From Prodigiosinella aquatilis (lineage in GTDB: Bacteria; Pseudomonadota; Gammaproteobacteria; Enterobacterales; Enterobacteriaceae), in NCBI GenBank assembly GCA_030388725.1, contig CP128857.1, positions 1,240,001 through 1,304,000 of the forward strand: DNA of 64,000 nucleotides, in the 5' to 3' direction. The position numbers were made by a program, and so were the translations under genes. Positions 45,105 to 54,789 of the stretch are shown here, piece after piece (the first letter of the stretch is position 1; each line of letters begins with the position of its first letter). Below the pieces are notes generated by a model. It saw only the letters and a program-made list of their open reading frames with translations, searched no databases and was not told the DNA's origin.

Positions 45105-45893
45105 GTGATAGATAAAACTGCCTTTATTCATCCCAGCTCGGTTATTGAAGAGGGTGCTGTTATCGGTGCCGGTGTGCATATCGGTCCGTTTTGTTATGTC
45201 GGTTCTCAGGTCGAAATCGGTGCAGGAACGGTACTCAAATCTCACGTTGTGGTTAACGGTATCACTAAAATTGGTTGTGATAATGAAATTTATCAGTTTG
45301 CCTCTATTGGTGAAGTTAATCAGGATCTGAAATATGCGGGAGAGCCGACATGTGTCGAGATTGGCGATCGTAACCGTATTCGCGAAAGTGTGAGTATTCA
45401 TCGTGGCACGGCACAAGGTGGTGGGTTGACTAAAGTCGGTAACGACAATTTACTGATGATCAATACACATATTGCCCATGACTGCATGGTTGGTGACCGT
45501 TGTATTTTGGCTAACAATGCAACGTTGGGTGGCCATGTCTACATCGGTGATTACGCTATTATCGGCGGGATGACGGCGGTTCATCAATTTTGTGTTATTG
45601 GTGCGCATGTTATGGTTGGTGGTTGTTCCGGCGTAGCGCAGGATGTTCCACCTTATGTTATTGCCCAAGGCAATCACGCCACACCGTTCGGGATTAATAT
45701 TGAAGGTCTGAAACGCCGTGGTTTTGATAAAGAAACCCAGCATGCTATTCGTAACACCTACAAATTAATTTACCGCAGTGGTAGAACACTCGACGATGTT
45801 AAACCCGAGATTGAAGTACTGGCCGTTGGTCATCCGGCAGTACAAGTGTTTCTCGACTTCTTTGCCCGCTCGACGCGCGGTATTATCCGCTGA
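45105..45893 (+). CDS. lpxA: UDP-N-acetylglucosamine acyltransferase LpxA
   Basis: First step of lipid A synthesis: transfers 3-hydroxymyristate to UDP-GlcNAc. Hexapeptide beta-helix (about 1-185; e.g. IEEGAVIGAGVHIGPFCYVG) carries the catalytic His in NTHIAHDCMVG; a helical C terminus follows. The start is GTG 45105 (M-IDKTAFIHPSSVI), with GGAGG at 45091-45095, giving 262 residues identical in length to E. coli. The gap to fabZ is four bases. An upstream frame start at 45078 is rejected. Confidence 0.97.
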   Translation: MIDKTAFIHPSSVIEEGAVIGAGVHIGPFCYVGSQVEIGAGTVLKSHVVVNGITKIGCDNEIYQFASIGEVNQDLKYAGEPTCVEIGDRNRIRESVSIHRGTAQGGGLTKVGNDNLLMINTHIAHDCMVGDRCILANNATLGGHVYIGDYAIIGGMTAVHQFCVIGAHVMVGGCSGVAQDVPPYVIAQGNHATPFGINIEGLKRRGFDKETQHAIRNTYKLIYRSGRTLDDVKPEIEVLAVGHPAVQVFLDFFARSTRGIIR

Positions 45894-45896
45894 TTT

Positions 45897-47045
45897 ATGA
45901 CTCCGCGCCCACTCATTATCGGAATAGTCGCCGGGGAAACCTCCGGCGATATTCTTGGTGCCGGATTAATTCGCGCACTTAAGGCCAAAATACCGGATGT
46001 CCGTTTTGTGGGCGTTGCCGGACCGCAGATGTTGCAGGAAGGATGTGAAGCCTGGTACGAAATGGAGGAATTGGCCGTCATGGGAGTGGTCGAAGTACTG
46101 GAACGTCTGCCTCGCTTATTAAAGATTCGTCGTGATTTAACACGCCGCTTCAGTGAATTGAAGCCAGATGTTTTTGTTGGGATTGACGCACCTGATTTCA
46201 ATATCACGCTGGAAGGACGTCTGAAGCAGCGTGGAATCAAAACCATTCATTATGTCAGCCCATCAGTATGGGCCTGGCGACAGAAACGGGTTTTCAAAAT
46301 TGGCCGGTCAACAGATCTGGTTCTGGCATTTCTGCCTTTTGAAAAAGCGTTTTATGATCGTTTTAATGTCCCCTGTCGTTTTATCGGTCATACCATGGCT
46401 GATGCCATGCCATTACATCCCGATAAACAGGCTGCCCGCATTGCTCTGGGGTTGGCGGTGGATGCACGTTGTCTGGCGTTGCTACCAGGTAGCCGGAGTA
46501 CCGAGGTGGAAATGCTGAGTGCCGATTTTCTTAAAACGGCGCAGTTGCTACGACAAACTTACCCAGAACTTGAAATCGTGGTGCCGTTGGTTAATAGCAA
46601 ACGTCGGGCTCAGTTTGAGCAGGTAAAAGATGTAGTAGCACCGGAATTGACAGTTCACATGTTGGATGGTCATGCCCGCGAAGCTATGGTGGCCAGTGAC
46701 GCCACATTACTGGCTTCCGGTACGGCTGCACTGGAGTGTATGTTGGCAAAATGCCCGATGGTTGTGGGTTATCGAATGAAGCCGTTTACCTTCTGGTTGG
46801 CCCAGAAACTGGTAAAAACCCCTTGGGTATCGTTACCTAATCTGTTGGCTGGTCGTGAACTGGTTAAAGAGTTACTGCAAGCGGATTGCACTCCGGACAA
46901 GTTGGCGGCAGCTCTGATGCCTTGGCTGCAAAGAGGAGAAGAGGCCGCCACGTTGCAGGGTGATTTCCTGACGTTGCATGAACAGATTCGCTGTAATGCT
47001 GACGAGCAGGCTGCTCAGGCAGTACTGGAATTATCAAAATTATGA
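45897..47045 (+). CDS. lpxB: Lipid-A-disaccharide synthase LpxB
   Basis: Inverting GT19 glycosyltransferase that joins UDP-2,3-diacylglucosamine and lipid X into the tetra-acyl disaccharide, at the inner membrane. Motifs include GIVAGETSGDILGAGLI at the N terminus, HYVSPSVWAWRQKR, LLPGSRSTEVEML and ASGTAALECMLAKCPMVVGY. Length 382 equals E. coli. The start is four bases after the lpxA stop and the end overlaps rnhB by four bases (ATGA). Confidence 0.97.
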   Translation: MTPRPLIIGIVAGETSGDILGAGLIRALKAKIPDVRFVGVAGPQMLQEGCEAWYEMEELAVMGVVEVLERLPRLLKIRRDLTRRFSELKPDVFVGIDAPDFNITLEGRLKQRGIKTIHYVSPSVWAWRQKRVFKIGRSTDLVLAFLPFEKAFYDRFNVPCRFIGHTMADAMPLHPDKQAARIALGLAVDARCLALLPGSRSTEVEMLSADFLKTAQLLRQTYPELEIVVPLVNSKRRAQFEQVKDVVAPELTVHMLDGHAREAMVASDATLLASGTAALECMLAKCPMVVGYRMKPFTFWLAQKLVKTPWVSLPNLLAGRELVKELLQADCTPDKLAAALMPWLQRGEEAATLQGDFLTLHEQIRCNADEQAAQAVLELSKL

Positions 47046-47638
47046 ATAAATCATTTAGTTACCCTCAGGCAACCTGTATTGCCGGGGTTGATGAGGTAGG
47101 GAGAGGCCCGTTAGTGGGCGCAGTTGTTACTGCGGCAGTGATTCTTGACCCTAATCGCCCGATTGTCGGGTTGGCAGACTCGAAAAAATTGAGTGAAAAA
47201 CGCCGTCTTTCTCTGTATGACGAAATTAAGGACAAGGCGCTAGCCTGGAGTCTGGGACGTGCAGAACCGGAAGAGATTGATCAGCTGAATATTCTGCATG
47301 CCACAATGTTGGCAATGCAACGCGCAGTCGCTGGTTTGGCCTTGACGCCTGATTATGTTTTAATCGATGGTAACCGTTGTCCAATGCTACCCATGCCGTC
47401 GTTGGCGGTGGTGAAGGGTGATGACCTCGTACCGGAGATTAGTGCCGCATCAATACTTGCCAAAGTCACGCGAGACTGGGAAATGGAAGCGTTGGACAAG
47501 ATTTTCCCCGCTTATGGTTTTGCGCAGCATAAAGGCTATCCTACCGCTTATCACCTGGAAAAACTGGCTACCTTAGGGGCTACCCATCATCACAGGCGCA
47601 GTTTCGCTCCGGTTAAACGGGCGTTGGGCTTGGCATAG
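47042..47638 (+). CDS. rnhB: Ribonuclease HII
   Basis: Removes RNA from RNA-DNA hybrids and single ribonucleotides in DNA. It has the type 2 active site: CIAGVDEVGRGPLVGAVV (Asp-Glu near residues 16-17), LIDGNRCP, and AASILAKVTRD with the third acid further on. Length 198 equals E. coli. It is translationally coupled to lpxB. An 80-bp gap with an inverted repeat precedes dnaE. Confidence 0.97.
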   Translation: MNKSFSYPQATCIAGVDEVGRGPLVGAVVTAAVILDPNRPIVGLADSKKLSEKRRLSLYDEIKDKALAWSLGRAEPEEIDQLNILHATMLAMQRAVAGLALTPDYVLIDGNRCPMLPMPSLAVVKGDDLVPEISAASILAKVTRDWEMEALDKIFPAYGFAQHKGYPTAYHLEKLATLGATHHHRRSFAPVKRALGLA

Positions 47639-47661
47639 TAGAAATACATATTACTTATCTG

Positions 47662-47687
47662 CCTGATAATTTTATTATGTTATCAGG
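47662..47687. repeat. Inverted repeat between rnhB and dnaE
   Basis: CCTGATAA (47662-47669) pairs with TTATCAGG (47680-47687) over an AT-rich 10-base loop. No T run follows on the plus strand; a regulatory site or weak terminator are both possible. Confidence 0.4.
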
Positions 47688-47718
47688 TTAATTACTTGAC
47701 ACATTCTAGGATCTGGAT

Positions 47719-50700
47719 ATGGCCGAACCACGTTTTGTTCACCTGCGTGTTCACAGTGACTATTCCATGATCGATGGACTGGCGAAAGTCGGGCCGTTGG
47801 TAAAAAAAGCAGCGTCGCTGGGAATGCCAGCGCTGGCGATTACCGATTTCACCAACCTGTGTGGCCTGGTGAAATTCTACGGCGGTGCGCACAGTGCTGG
47901 AATTAAGGCTATTGTCGGTGCTGATTTACTGGTTTCAAGTGAAGAGTTGGGCGATGAGCCGTCTCAACTCACTATCCTGGCAATGGATAATGAAGGTTAT
48001 CAGAACCTGACGCTACTGATCTCTCGTTCTTACCAGCGGGGCTACGGTCCTGTTGGGCCGACCATTGAACGTGAATGGCTGATTGAGCATCAACATGGTT
48101 TGTTATTGCTATCAGGTGGGCGACATGGTGATGTAGGGAAATTTTTATTACGTGGTAATCAGACGCAGGCAACGCAATGTTTGGCTTTTTATCAACAGCA
48201 TTTTCCTGATCGTTACTATCTTGAGTTGATCCGTACTGGTCGTCCTGATGAAGAAAGTTATCTGCATTCTGCCGTGGCAATGGCGGTGGAGCATGGTTTG
48301 CCCGTGGTCGCGACCAACGATGTTCGCTTTATCAGTGAAGACGACTTTGATGCGCATGAAATCCGCGTTGCCATTCACGATGGATTTACGCTGGACGATC
48401 CCAAACGTCCGCACAATTACAGTTCGCAGCAATACATGCGCAGCGAAGAGGAAATGTGCGAGCTATTTGCGGATATTCCTGAAGCGCTGATTAACAGCGT
48501 GGAGATTGCTAAACGTTGTAATGTCACTATTCGGCTGGGAGAGTATTTCCTGCCGCAGTTCCCTACGGGTGATATGTCCACGGAAGATTACCTGGTTAAG
48601 CGTGCGAAAGAAGGGCTGGAAGCGCGTCTGATGTATCTATTCCCGAATGAAGAAGATCGGGCTGAGAAACGTCAAAAATATGATGAACGTCTGGATATTG
48701 AGTTGAAAGTCATCAACCAGATGGGATTTCCCGGTTACTTCCTTATCGTGATGGAGTTTATTCAGTGGTCTAAGGATAACAATGTACCGGTTGGTCCGGG
48801 GCGAGGTTCAGGCGCCGGATCGTTGGTGGCGTATTCGCTGAAGATTACTGATCTTGATCCGCTTGAATTCGATCTGTTGTTCGAACGATTCCTTAACCCG
48901 GAACGTGTCTCCATGCCAGACTTTGACGTCGATTTTTGCATGGAAAAACGTGATCTGGTCATTGACCACGTCGCGGATATGTATGGTCGGGATGCCGTTT
49001 CCCAGATTATTACTTTCGGTACGATGGCAGCTAAAGCGGTAATCCGTGACGTAGGGCGCGTACTGGGGCATCCATATGGTTTTGTGGATCGAATCTCCAA
49101 GCTGATACCACTCGATCCTGGTATGACCCTGGAAAAAGCATTTGCCGCCGAGCCTCAATTAGGCGAAATTTATGATGCCGATGAGGAAGTCAAAGCGTTG
49201 ATCGACATGGCGCGCAAGCTCGAAGGGGTGACGCGTAATGCCGGTAAACACGCCGGTGGTGTGGTGATATCACCGACGAAAATCACTGATTTTGCGCCAC
49301 TGTATTGTGATCCGGAAGGTCATCACCCAGTTACTCAGTTTGATAAAAGTGATGTGGAATACGCCGGGCTGGTGAAATTTGACTTTCTTGGCCTGCGAAC
49401 CCTGACCATCATTGACTGGGCACTGGAGATGATCAACGCGCGTCGGGCTCGGGCCGGGCAGGATCCGATCAACATTGCCGCTATTCCGCTGGATGATAAA
49501 AAGAGCTTTGACATGCTACAGCGCTCGGAAACCACGGCGGTGTTCCAGCTTGAATCGCGCGGCATGAAGGACTTGATTAAGCGCCTGAAGCCTGACTGTT
49601 TTGAAGATATGATCGCGCTGGTGGCCTTGTTCCGTCCCGGGCCCTTGCAATCGGGTATGGTAGATAACTTTATTGACCGCAAGCATGGTCGAGAAGCTAT
49701 TTCCTATCCCGATATCCAATGGCAGCATGAGTCACTCAAACCGGTGCTGGAACCGACCTATGGTATTATCCTGTATCAGGAACAGGTGATGCAGATAGCC
49801 CAGGTGCTGTCAGGGTATACTCTGGGTGGCGCGGACATGTTGCGTCGAGCGATGGGTAAGAAAAAGCCGGAAGAGATGGCCAAGCAGCGCTCTGTGTTTA
49901 AAGAGGGCGCGGAGAGAATGAACGTCGACGGTGAGCTGTCGATGAAAATCTTTGACCTGGTGGAAAAATTCGCGGGTTATGGATTTAACAAATCGCACTC
50001 TGCGGCTTATGCGCTAGTCTCTTATCAGACACTGTGGTTAAAAGCGCACTATCCGGCTGAATTCATGGCTGCCGTGATGACAGCGGATATGGATAACACC
50101 GATAAAGTTGTGGGTCTGGTGGACGAGTGCTGGCGCATGGGCCTGAAAATTCTGCCGCCGGATATCAATAGTGGGCTGTACCATTTCCATGTGAATGATG
50201 ACGGAGAGATTGTCTACGGCATTGGCGCGATTAAAGGCGTGGGTGAAGGGCCGATTGAAGCAATCATTGAAGCGCGGAATAAAGATGGTTATTTCAAGGA
50301 GCTGTTTGACCTGTGCGCACGTGCTGATACTAAAAAGCTTAACCGACGGGTACTGGAAAAGCTGATTATGTCGGGGGCTTTTGACCGACTTGGACCTCAT
50401 CGGGCCGCGCTGATGAATTCATTGGGGGATGCGCTGAAAGCTGCGGATCAGCACGCTAAAGCGGAAGCTATCGGGCAAGTGGACATGTTTGGTGTCCTGG
50501 CGGAGGCGCCGGGGCAGGTAGAGCAATCATATAGTACAGTGTCTCCATGGCCGGAACAGGTTGTTCTGGATGGTGAGCGGGAAACGCTGGGTTTGTATCT
50601 GACCGGCCACCCGATTAACCAGTATCTTAAGGAAATTGAGCGTTATGCAGGAGGCTTACGTTTAAAAGATATGCACCCCACGGAACGGGGAAAGCTTACC

Positions 50701-51201
50701 ACAGCAGTCGGTCTGGTACTGTCTGCCCGAGTTATGGTGACTAAGCGTGGAAACCGGATTGGTGTTGGTACTCTTGACGATCGTTCCGGGCGTCTTGAGA
50801 TCATGCTGTTCACCGATGCACTGGAAAAATACCAGCATCTGCTGGAAAAAGATCGCATTCTTATTGCCAGCGGACAGGTCAGCTTTGATGACTTCAGCAG
50901 TGGACTTAAAATGACGGTCCGCGAGTTAATGGATATCAGCGACGCGCGGGAAAAATATGCTCGCGGACTTGCTATCTCGCTGACTGACAGGCAAATTGAT
51001 GACCAGTTGTTAAACCGTCTCCGTCAGTCGTTGGAACCCCATCGATCAGGGACGATTCCAGTGCATCTTTACTACCAACGGGAGAATGCGCGTGCCCGGT
51101 TACGCTTCGGTGCTGCATGGCGTGTCACGCCGACCGATGTGTTGCTGAATGATTTGCGCACTTTAGTGGGTAATGAACAGGTAGAACTGGAATTTGACTA
51201 A
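47719..51201 (+). CDS. dnaE: DNA polymerase III subunit alpha
   Basis: Replicative C-family polymerase, 1160 residues as in E. coli. The N-terminal PHP domain (FVHLRVHSDYSMIDGLAKVG) precedes the palm with catalytic aspartates in PDFDVDFCMEKRD (about residues 399-411). Next are NAGKHAGGVVISP, the fingers GYGFNKSHSAAYALVSYQT, the beta-clamp binding peptide QVDMFG near residue 920, and a C-terminal OB fold and tau-binding region. It is followed after 12 bases by accA, as in E. coli. Confidence 0.98.
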   Translation: MAEPRFVHLRVHSDYSMIDGLAKVGPLVKKAASLGMPALAITDFTNLCGLVKFYGGAHSAGIKAIVGADLLVSSEELGDEPSQLTILAMDNEGYQNLTLLISRSYQRGYGPVGPTIEREWLIEHQHGLLLLSGGRHGDVGKFLLRGNQTQATQCLAFYQQHFPDRYYLELIRTGRPDEESYLHSAVAMAVEHGLPVVATNDVRFISEDDFDAHEIRVAIHDGFTLDDPKRPHNYSSQQYMRSEEEMCELFADIPEALINSVEIAKRCNVTIRLGEYFLPQFPTGDMSTEDYLVKRAKEGLEARLMYLFPNEEDRAEKRQKYDERLDIELKVINQMGFPGYFLIVMEFIQWSKDNNVPVGPGRGSGAGSLVAYSLKITDLDPLEFDLLFERFLNPERVSMPDFDVDFCMEKRDLVIDHVADMYGRDAVSQIITFGTMAAKAVIRDVGRVLGHPYGFVDRISKLIPLDPGMTLEKAFAAEPQLGEIYDADEEVKALIDMARKLEGVTRNAGKHAGGVVISPTKITDFAPLYCDPEGHHPVTQFDKSDVEYAGLVKFDFLGLRTLTIIDWALEMINARRARAGQDPINIAAIPLDDKKSFDMLQRSETTAVFQLESRGMKDLIKRLKPDCFEDMIALVALFRPGPLQSGMVDNFIDRKHGREAISYPDIQWQHESLKPVLEPTYGIILYQEQVMQIAQVLSGYTLGGADMLRRAMGKKKPEEMAKQRSVFKEGAERMNVDGELSMKIFDLVEKFAGYGFNKSHSAAYALVSYQTLWLKAHYPAEFMAAVMTADMDNTDKVVGLVDECWRMGLKILPPDINSGLYHFHVNDDGEIVYGIGAIKGVGEGPIEAIIEARNKDGYFKELFDLCARADTKKLNRRVLEKLIMSGAFDRLGPHRAALMNSLGDALKAADQHAKAEAIGQVDMFGVLAEAPGQVEQSYSTVSPWPEQVVLDGERETLGLYLTGHPINQYLKEIERYAGGLRLKDMHPTERGKLTTAVGLVLSARVMVTKRGNRIGVGTLDDRSGRLEIMLFTDALEKYQHLLEKDRILIASGQVSFDDFSSGLKMTVRELMDISDAREKYARGLAISLTDRQIDDQLLNRLRQSLEPHRSGTIPVHLYYQRENARARLRFGAAWRVTPTDVLLNDLRTLVGNEQVELEFD

Positions 51202-51213
51202 TATAGGAATACT

Positions 51214-52173
51214 ATGAGTCTGAATTTTCTTGATTTTGAGCAGCCGATTGCAGAGTTGGAAGCGAAAATTGACTCGCTGACCGCAGTCAGCCGTCAAGAC
51301 GAAAAATTGGATATTAACCTGGACGAAGAGGTTAAGCGTCTACGCGAAAAAAGCGTTGAGTTGACACGTAAAATTTTCGCTGATCTGGGTGCTTGGCAAA
51401 TCGCCCAGTTGGCTCGCCATCCACTGCGCCCATATACGCTGGATTATGTTAAGCACATCTTTACTGATTTTGATGAATTGGCAGGAGATCGAGCTTACGC
51501 TGATGATAAAGCCATCGTTGGTGGGATTGCTCGTCTGGATGGGCGTCCGGTGATGATTATCGGTCACCAGAAGGGTCGCGAAACCAAAGAAAAAATTCGT
51601 CGCAATTTTGGTATGCCAGCGCCAGAAGGTTATCGAAAGGCATTGCGCTTGATGGAAATGGCCGAGCGTTTCAAAATGCCGATCATTACCTTCATTGATA
51701 CTCCTGGTGCATACCCGGGCGTAGGTGCGGAAGAGCGCGGTCAGTCTGAAGCGATTGCCCGTAATTTGCGCGAAATGTCGGGTTTGAGTGTACCGATTAT
51801 CTGTACTGTTATTGGTGAAGGTGGTTCTGGTGGAGCATTAGCCATCGGTGTGGGTGACAAGGTGAATATGCTGCAATATAGCACCTATTCTGTTATTTCC
51901 CCCGAAGGGTGTGCATCTATTCTGTGGAAAAGTGCCGATAAGGCACCTCTGGCCGCTGAGGCGATGGGTATTACCGCGCACCGCTTGAAAGAGCTGAATT
52001 TGATCGATAGCGTTATATCTGAGCCACTTGGCTCGGCTCATCGTGATATTGAAACGATGTCTGAATCACTGAAGTCCCAGTTGTTGGTTGACTTGCGTGA
52101 TCTGGATGTATTTAGTGAGCAGGAATTGCTTAATCGTCGCTATCAGCGTTTGATGAATTACGGTTACTGTTGA
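51214..52173 (+). CDS. accA: Acetyl-CoA carboxylase carboxyltransferase subunit alpha
   Basis: Alpha subunit of the carboxyltransferase that makes malonyl-CoA for fatty acid synthesis, partner of AccD. Conserved blocks: GHQKGRETKEKIRRNFGMP, FIDTPGAYPGVGAEERGQSE, IGEGGSGGALAIGVGD and YSVISPEGCASILWK. Length 319 equals E. coli. It lies directly behind dnaE and is closed by an intrinsic terminator. The lysine decarboxylase gene ldcC, next in E. coli, is absent. Confidence 0.98.
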   Translation: MSLNFLDFEQPIAELEAKIDSLTAVSRQDEKLDINLDEEVKRLREKSVELTRKIFADLGAWQIAQLARHPLRPYTLDYVKHIFTDFDELAGDRAYADDKAIVGGIARLDGRPVMIIGHQKGRETKEKIRRNFGMPAPEGYRKALRLMEMAERFKMPIITFIDTPGAYPGVGAEERGQSEAIARNLREMSGLSVPIICTVIGEGGSGGALAIGVGDKVNMLQYSTYSVISPEGCASILWKSADKAPLAAEAMGITAHRLKELNLIDSVISEPLGSAHRDIETMSESLKSQLLVDLRDLDVFSEQELLNRRYQRLMNYGYC

Positions 52174-52227
52174 TTCCTTTCAAGTTTCCAAACGCTATTG
52201 GTTTGACACAGTAATTTAAATATCGGT

Positions 52228-52262
52228 AAAAGTCCGCAATCAGAAATGAGCGCGGACTTTTT
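52228..52262 (+). terminator. Intrinsic terminator of accA
   Basis: AAAAGTCCGC (52228-52237) pairs with GCGGACTTTT (52252-52261), followed by more T. The loop is 14 bases. Confidence 0.9.
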
Positions 52263-52349
52263 GTTATTATGGGACGGACAGGACGATTTTCGCCTATGCC
52301 GGGTGTTGCCGTACTGAATAACTATTTGCACTGAAACCGTGAGAGAGTG

Positions 52350-52739
52350 ATGCTTAAAATTCAAGATATTCATCATATTGCCATCATCGCATCTGATTAC
52401 GAACGCAGTAAGCGGTTTTATTGTGATGTGCTGGGTTTTACACTATTGCATGAGGTTTACCGTGCGTCGCGTGATTCTTGGAAGGGCGACCTGGCATTAA
52501 ATGGTCATTACCTTGTTGAGCTGTTTTCATTTCCTCAACCACCAACCCGAGTGAGTCGCCCTGAGGCCTGTGGTTTACGTCATCTGGCGTTCTTTGTTGA
52601 AGATATTGAACAATCTATCGCTGAGCTAACGCAATTCGGTGTGATCTGTGAGCCTCTACGTGTTGATGAGGAAACCCAGCGTCGGTTCACTTTTTTCAGT
52701 GATCCTGATGGACTGCCACTTGAATTGTATGAACGGTAA
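52350..52739 (+). CDS. yaeR: VOC family metalloprotein YaeR (glyoxalase-like)
   Basis: Small vicinal-oxygen-chelate protein, 129 residues as in E. coli YaeR (also called GloA2-like); substrate unknown. It contains paired beta-alpha-beta-beta-beta units with likely metal ligands in IHHIAIIASDYERSKRF, LRHLAFFVEDIE and GLPLELYER. I chose ATG 52350; GTG at 52347 is directly upstream. The end touches the start of tilS, so the two are co-transcribed. Confidence 0.93.
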   Translation: MLKIQDIHHIAIIASDYERSKRFYCDVLGFTLLHEVYRASRDSWKGDLALNGHYLVELFSFPQPPTRVSRPEACGLRHLAFFVEDIEQSIAELTQFGVICEPLRVDEETQRRFTFFSDPDGLPLELYER

Positions 52740-52746
52740 CCATGAT

Positions 52747-54057
52747 ATGAGCAGCGAAGAGATTTTGCTGGCTGAGGTGTGTCGCAGGACTGCAATGTAT
52801 TCTCATTGTCTGGTGGCCTACAGCGGCGGATTGGATTCCAGTGTATTGCTGAACCTGATGACGCGCATCAGACAGCAACATCATATTTCCTTGCGGGCGG
52901 TTTATGTTCATCACGGTTTGAACCCTCTGGCGGATAGCTGGGCAGAGCATTGTCGCCAGCAATGTCAGCGTTGGCAGGTTCCGTTTGATGTGCTGCATGT
53001 GGATGTCGATGCCCGGCAGAAAGGGATTGAGGCAGCGGCACGTGAGGCGCGTTATCAGGCATTGAAAAATCATCTGTTACCCGGTGAAGCGTTACTGACT
53101 GCCCAACATCTGGATGACCAGAGCGAAACTTTTCTACTGGCGCTCAAACGAGGGAGCGGCCCGGCAGGACTAGCCTCAATGGCTGAACACTCCTCGTCGA
53201 ACGGTCATGTTTTATTGCGCCCATTATTGACATTTTCCCGTACTCAACTGGAAGCGTATGCACAGACACAACAGCTTTCCTGGATTGAGGATGACAGCAA
53301 CGGCGATGATCGTTTTGACCGCAATTTTTTACGTCTGCACGTATTACCTTTGTTAAAACAGCGTTGGCCGCATTTTCTTTCTGCTGTGGCACGTAGTGCT
53401 GCATTGTGCGCAGAACAAGAGCAATTACTGGATGAGTTGTTGGCCGAGTCGTTACAGGCAATAAGCGATGCCGATGGTGCTCTGTACATTGATGCACTGA
53501 TGCCATTGAGCCCGGCACGTCGTTTTGCATTGTTGCGTCGCTGGATAGCAAAGCAAGGTGCGAAGATGCCTTCCCGTGATCAGTTGCAACGCGTATGGCA
53601 AGAAGTGGCAATGAGTAAACAGGATGCGGAGCCGCAATTACAACTGGGCAATGTGCAAGTCAGGCGTTTTCGGCAGCAACTTTATTTATTACCACGGATG
53701 GATTCACTCAAATCTTGCATTCTGCCGTGGCAACTGGCGTCGTCGTCACTTGTATTACCGGATGGGTTGGGGTGTTTAATGCTAGCGTCTCATGGCACTC
53801 ATGTGCGCTCTCCACGAGAGGGAGAGCAGGTAACAGTCCGGTTTATGGCGCAAGGGAAAATTCATATAGTGGGTAGACAACATGGCCGTCAGATAAAAAA
53901 GTTGTGGCAGGAGATGGGTGTTCCGCCCTGGCAGCGGGAACGCACGCCACTACTCTTTTATAATGAGCAAATTATTGCCGCTGTGGGTGTGTTTATCACG
54001 ATGGAAGGGCAGGTGCAACACGGTGAAGATGGTTGGCATATTGACTGGCAGCGGTGA
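52747..54057 (+). CDS. tilS: tRNA(Ile)-lysidine synthase
   Basis: N-type ATP pyrophosphatase that converts C34 of tRNA-Ile(CAU) to lysidine and so allows AUA reading. PP-loop CLVAYSGGLDSSVLLNL lies near residue 20, followed by the signatures VHHGLNPLADSWAEHC, LTAQHLDDQSETFLLALKRG and DRNFLRLHVLPLL; C-terminal tRNA-binding domain with GRQHGRQIKKLWQEMGVPPW. ATG 52747 gives 436 residues (E. coli 432); ATG 52729, overlapping yaeR by eleven bases, is an alternative. Neither has a strong ribosome site, which fits coupling to yaeR. Confidence 0.95.
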   Translation: MSSEEILLAEVCRRTAMYSHCLVAYSGGLDSSVLLNLMTRIRQQHHISLRAVYVHHGLNPLADSWAEHCRQQCQRWQVPFDVLHVDVDARQKGIEAAAREARYQALKNHLLPGEALLTAQHLDDQSETFLLALKRGSGPAGLASMAEHSSSNGHVLLRPLLTFSRTQLEAYAQTQQLSWIEDDSNGDDRFDRNFLRLHVLPLLKQRWPHFLSAVARSAALCAEQEQLLDELLAESLQAISDADGALYIDALMPLSPARRFALLRRWIAKQGAKMPSRDQLQRVWQEVAMSKQDAEPQLQLGNVQVRRFRQQLYLLPRMDSLKSCILPWQLASSSLVLPDGLGCLMLASHGTHVRSPREGEQVTVRFMAQGKIHIVGRQHGRQIKKLWQEMGVPPWQRERTPLLFYNEQIIAAVGVFITMEGQVQHGEDGWHIDWQR

Positions 54058-54060
54058 AGA

Positions 54061-54093
54061 TAAAAAAACGGACAACCTGAGTTGTCCGTTTAT
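54061..54093. terminator. Bidirectional terminator between tilS and rof
   Basis: AAACGGACAAC (54066-54076) pairs with GTTGTCCGTTT (54081-54091) over CTGA. The A run on the left gives T residues on the minus strand, and the T residues on the right serve the plus strand, so it can act for both convergent genes. Confidence 0.9.
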
Positions 54094-54102
54094 AGTAGCG
54101 AT

Positions 54103-54363
54103 TTAAGGCTCACTGACAACAACTTTGCCTATTTCCGGATGGCTAAAGCTGAGGATATGATCGAGCCTAAGCTCATGGAGGTGACCAGCATCTTCAAGCA
54201 CCAAATATTCAATATGTTTTCGGGAAACCATATCGCTGGCTTTCCCGGTAATGATTTCTCCATTACGCAACTCTACCGTTAGCGTAAGATGCTGCTGGCA
54301 GGTTGCCTCCAGGTTGTCATAATCATCACAATTGATGGGTTGATATTCATTACTCATTGACAT
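54103..54363 (-). CDS. rof: Rho-binding antiterminator Rof (YaeO)
   Basis: Small Sm-like fold protein that binds and inhibits Rho. 86 residues; it begins MSMSNEYQPINCDDYDNLEA and has the conserved LRLDHILSFSHPEIGKVVV end. It overlaps yaeP, which lies upstream on the same strand, by 14 bases, as in E. coli. Confidence 0.95.
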   Translation of the reverse strand: MSMSNEYQPINCDDYDNLEATCQQHLTLTVELRNGEIITGKASDMVSRKHIEYLVLEDAGHLHELRLDHILSFSHPEIGKVVVSEP

Positions 54364-54550
54364 AATCGCTCACCAATAAGTTAGCGGCGGCATAAGCCGC
54401 CTGTTCCCTGACTGAGGACGGCAATTCGCTGTTTGTGGCGATTCCATCCAGGGTTTTTAATACACAACCCAGTGCGTCGGGTACATAGCCCAGATCACCA
54501 CTGGCAATTTGAGCGTATAGACGGCGTACTATTTCACTGTATTGTTGCAC
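54350..54550 (-). CDS. yaeP: UPF0253 family protein YaeP
   Basis: 66-residue protein of unknown function, same length as E. coli YaeP, with conserved ASGDLGYVPDALGCVLK and a C-terminal AAYAAANLLVSDYVNE. It is first in the yaeP-rof pair and overlaps rof. Its ATG is preceded by AGGGAGGATC on the minus strand. Confidence 0.94.
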   Translation of the reverse strand: MQQYSEIVRRLYAQIASGDLGYVPDALGCVLKTLDGIATNSELPSSVREQAAYAAANLLVSDYVNE

Positions 54551-54789
54551 AAGATCCTCCCTTAGAGCTCAACCCGGTAGGCATTCATGCATCATACGTT
54601 ATTATGTTAACGGACTACGTAAGCCTACGAAGATAAACTCTGTTATCTCATTCGACTATAGCATAGCCATTCACAGCTTATCAGCATTATGCAACAGCCT
54701 AATCCGCGATTAACGGCGCAAGTGTCACCTTTACTGTGAGCATTGCACATTCTCAAGTACACTGGCTGCATTACTCAATGAGGTGAATA

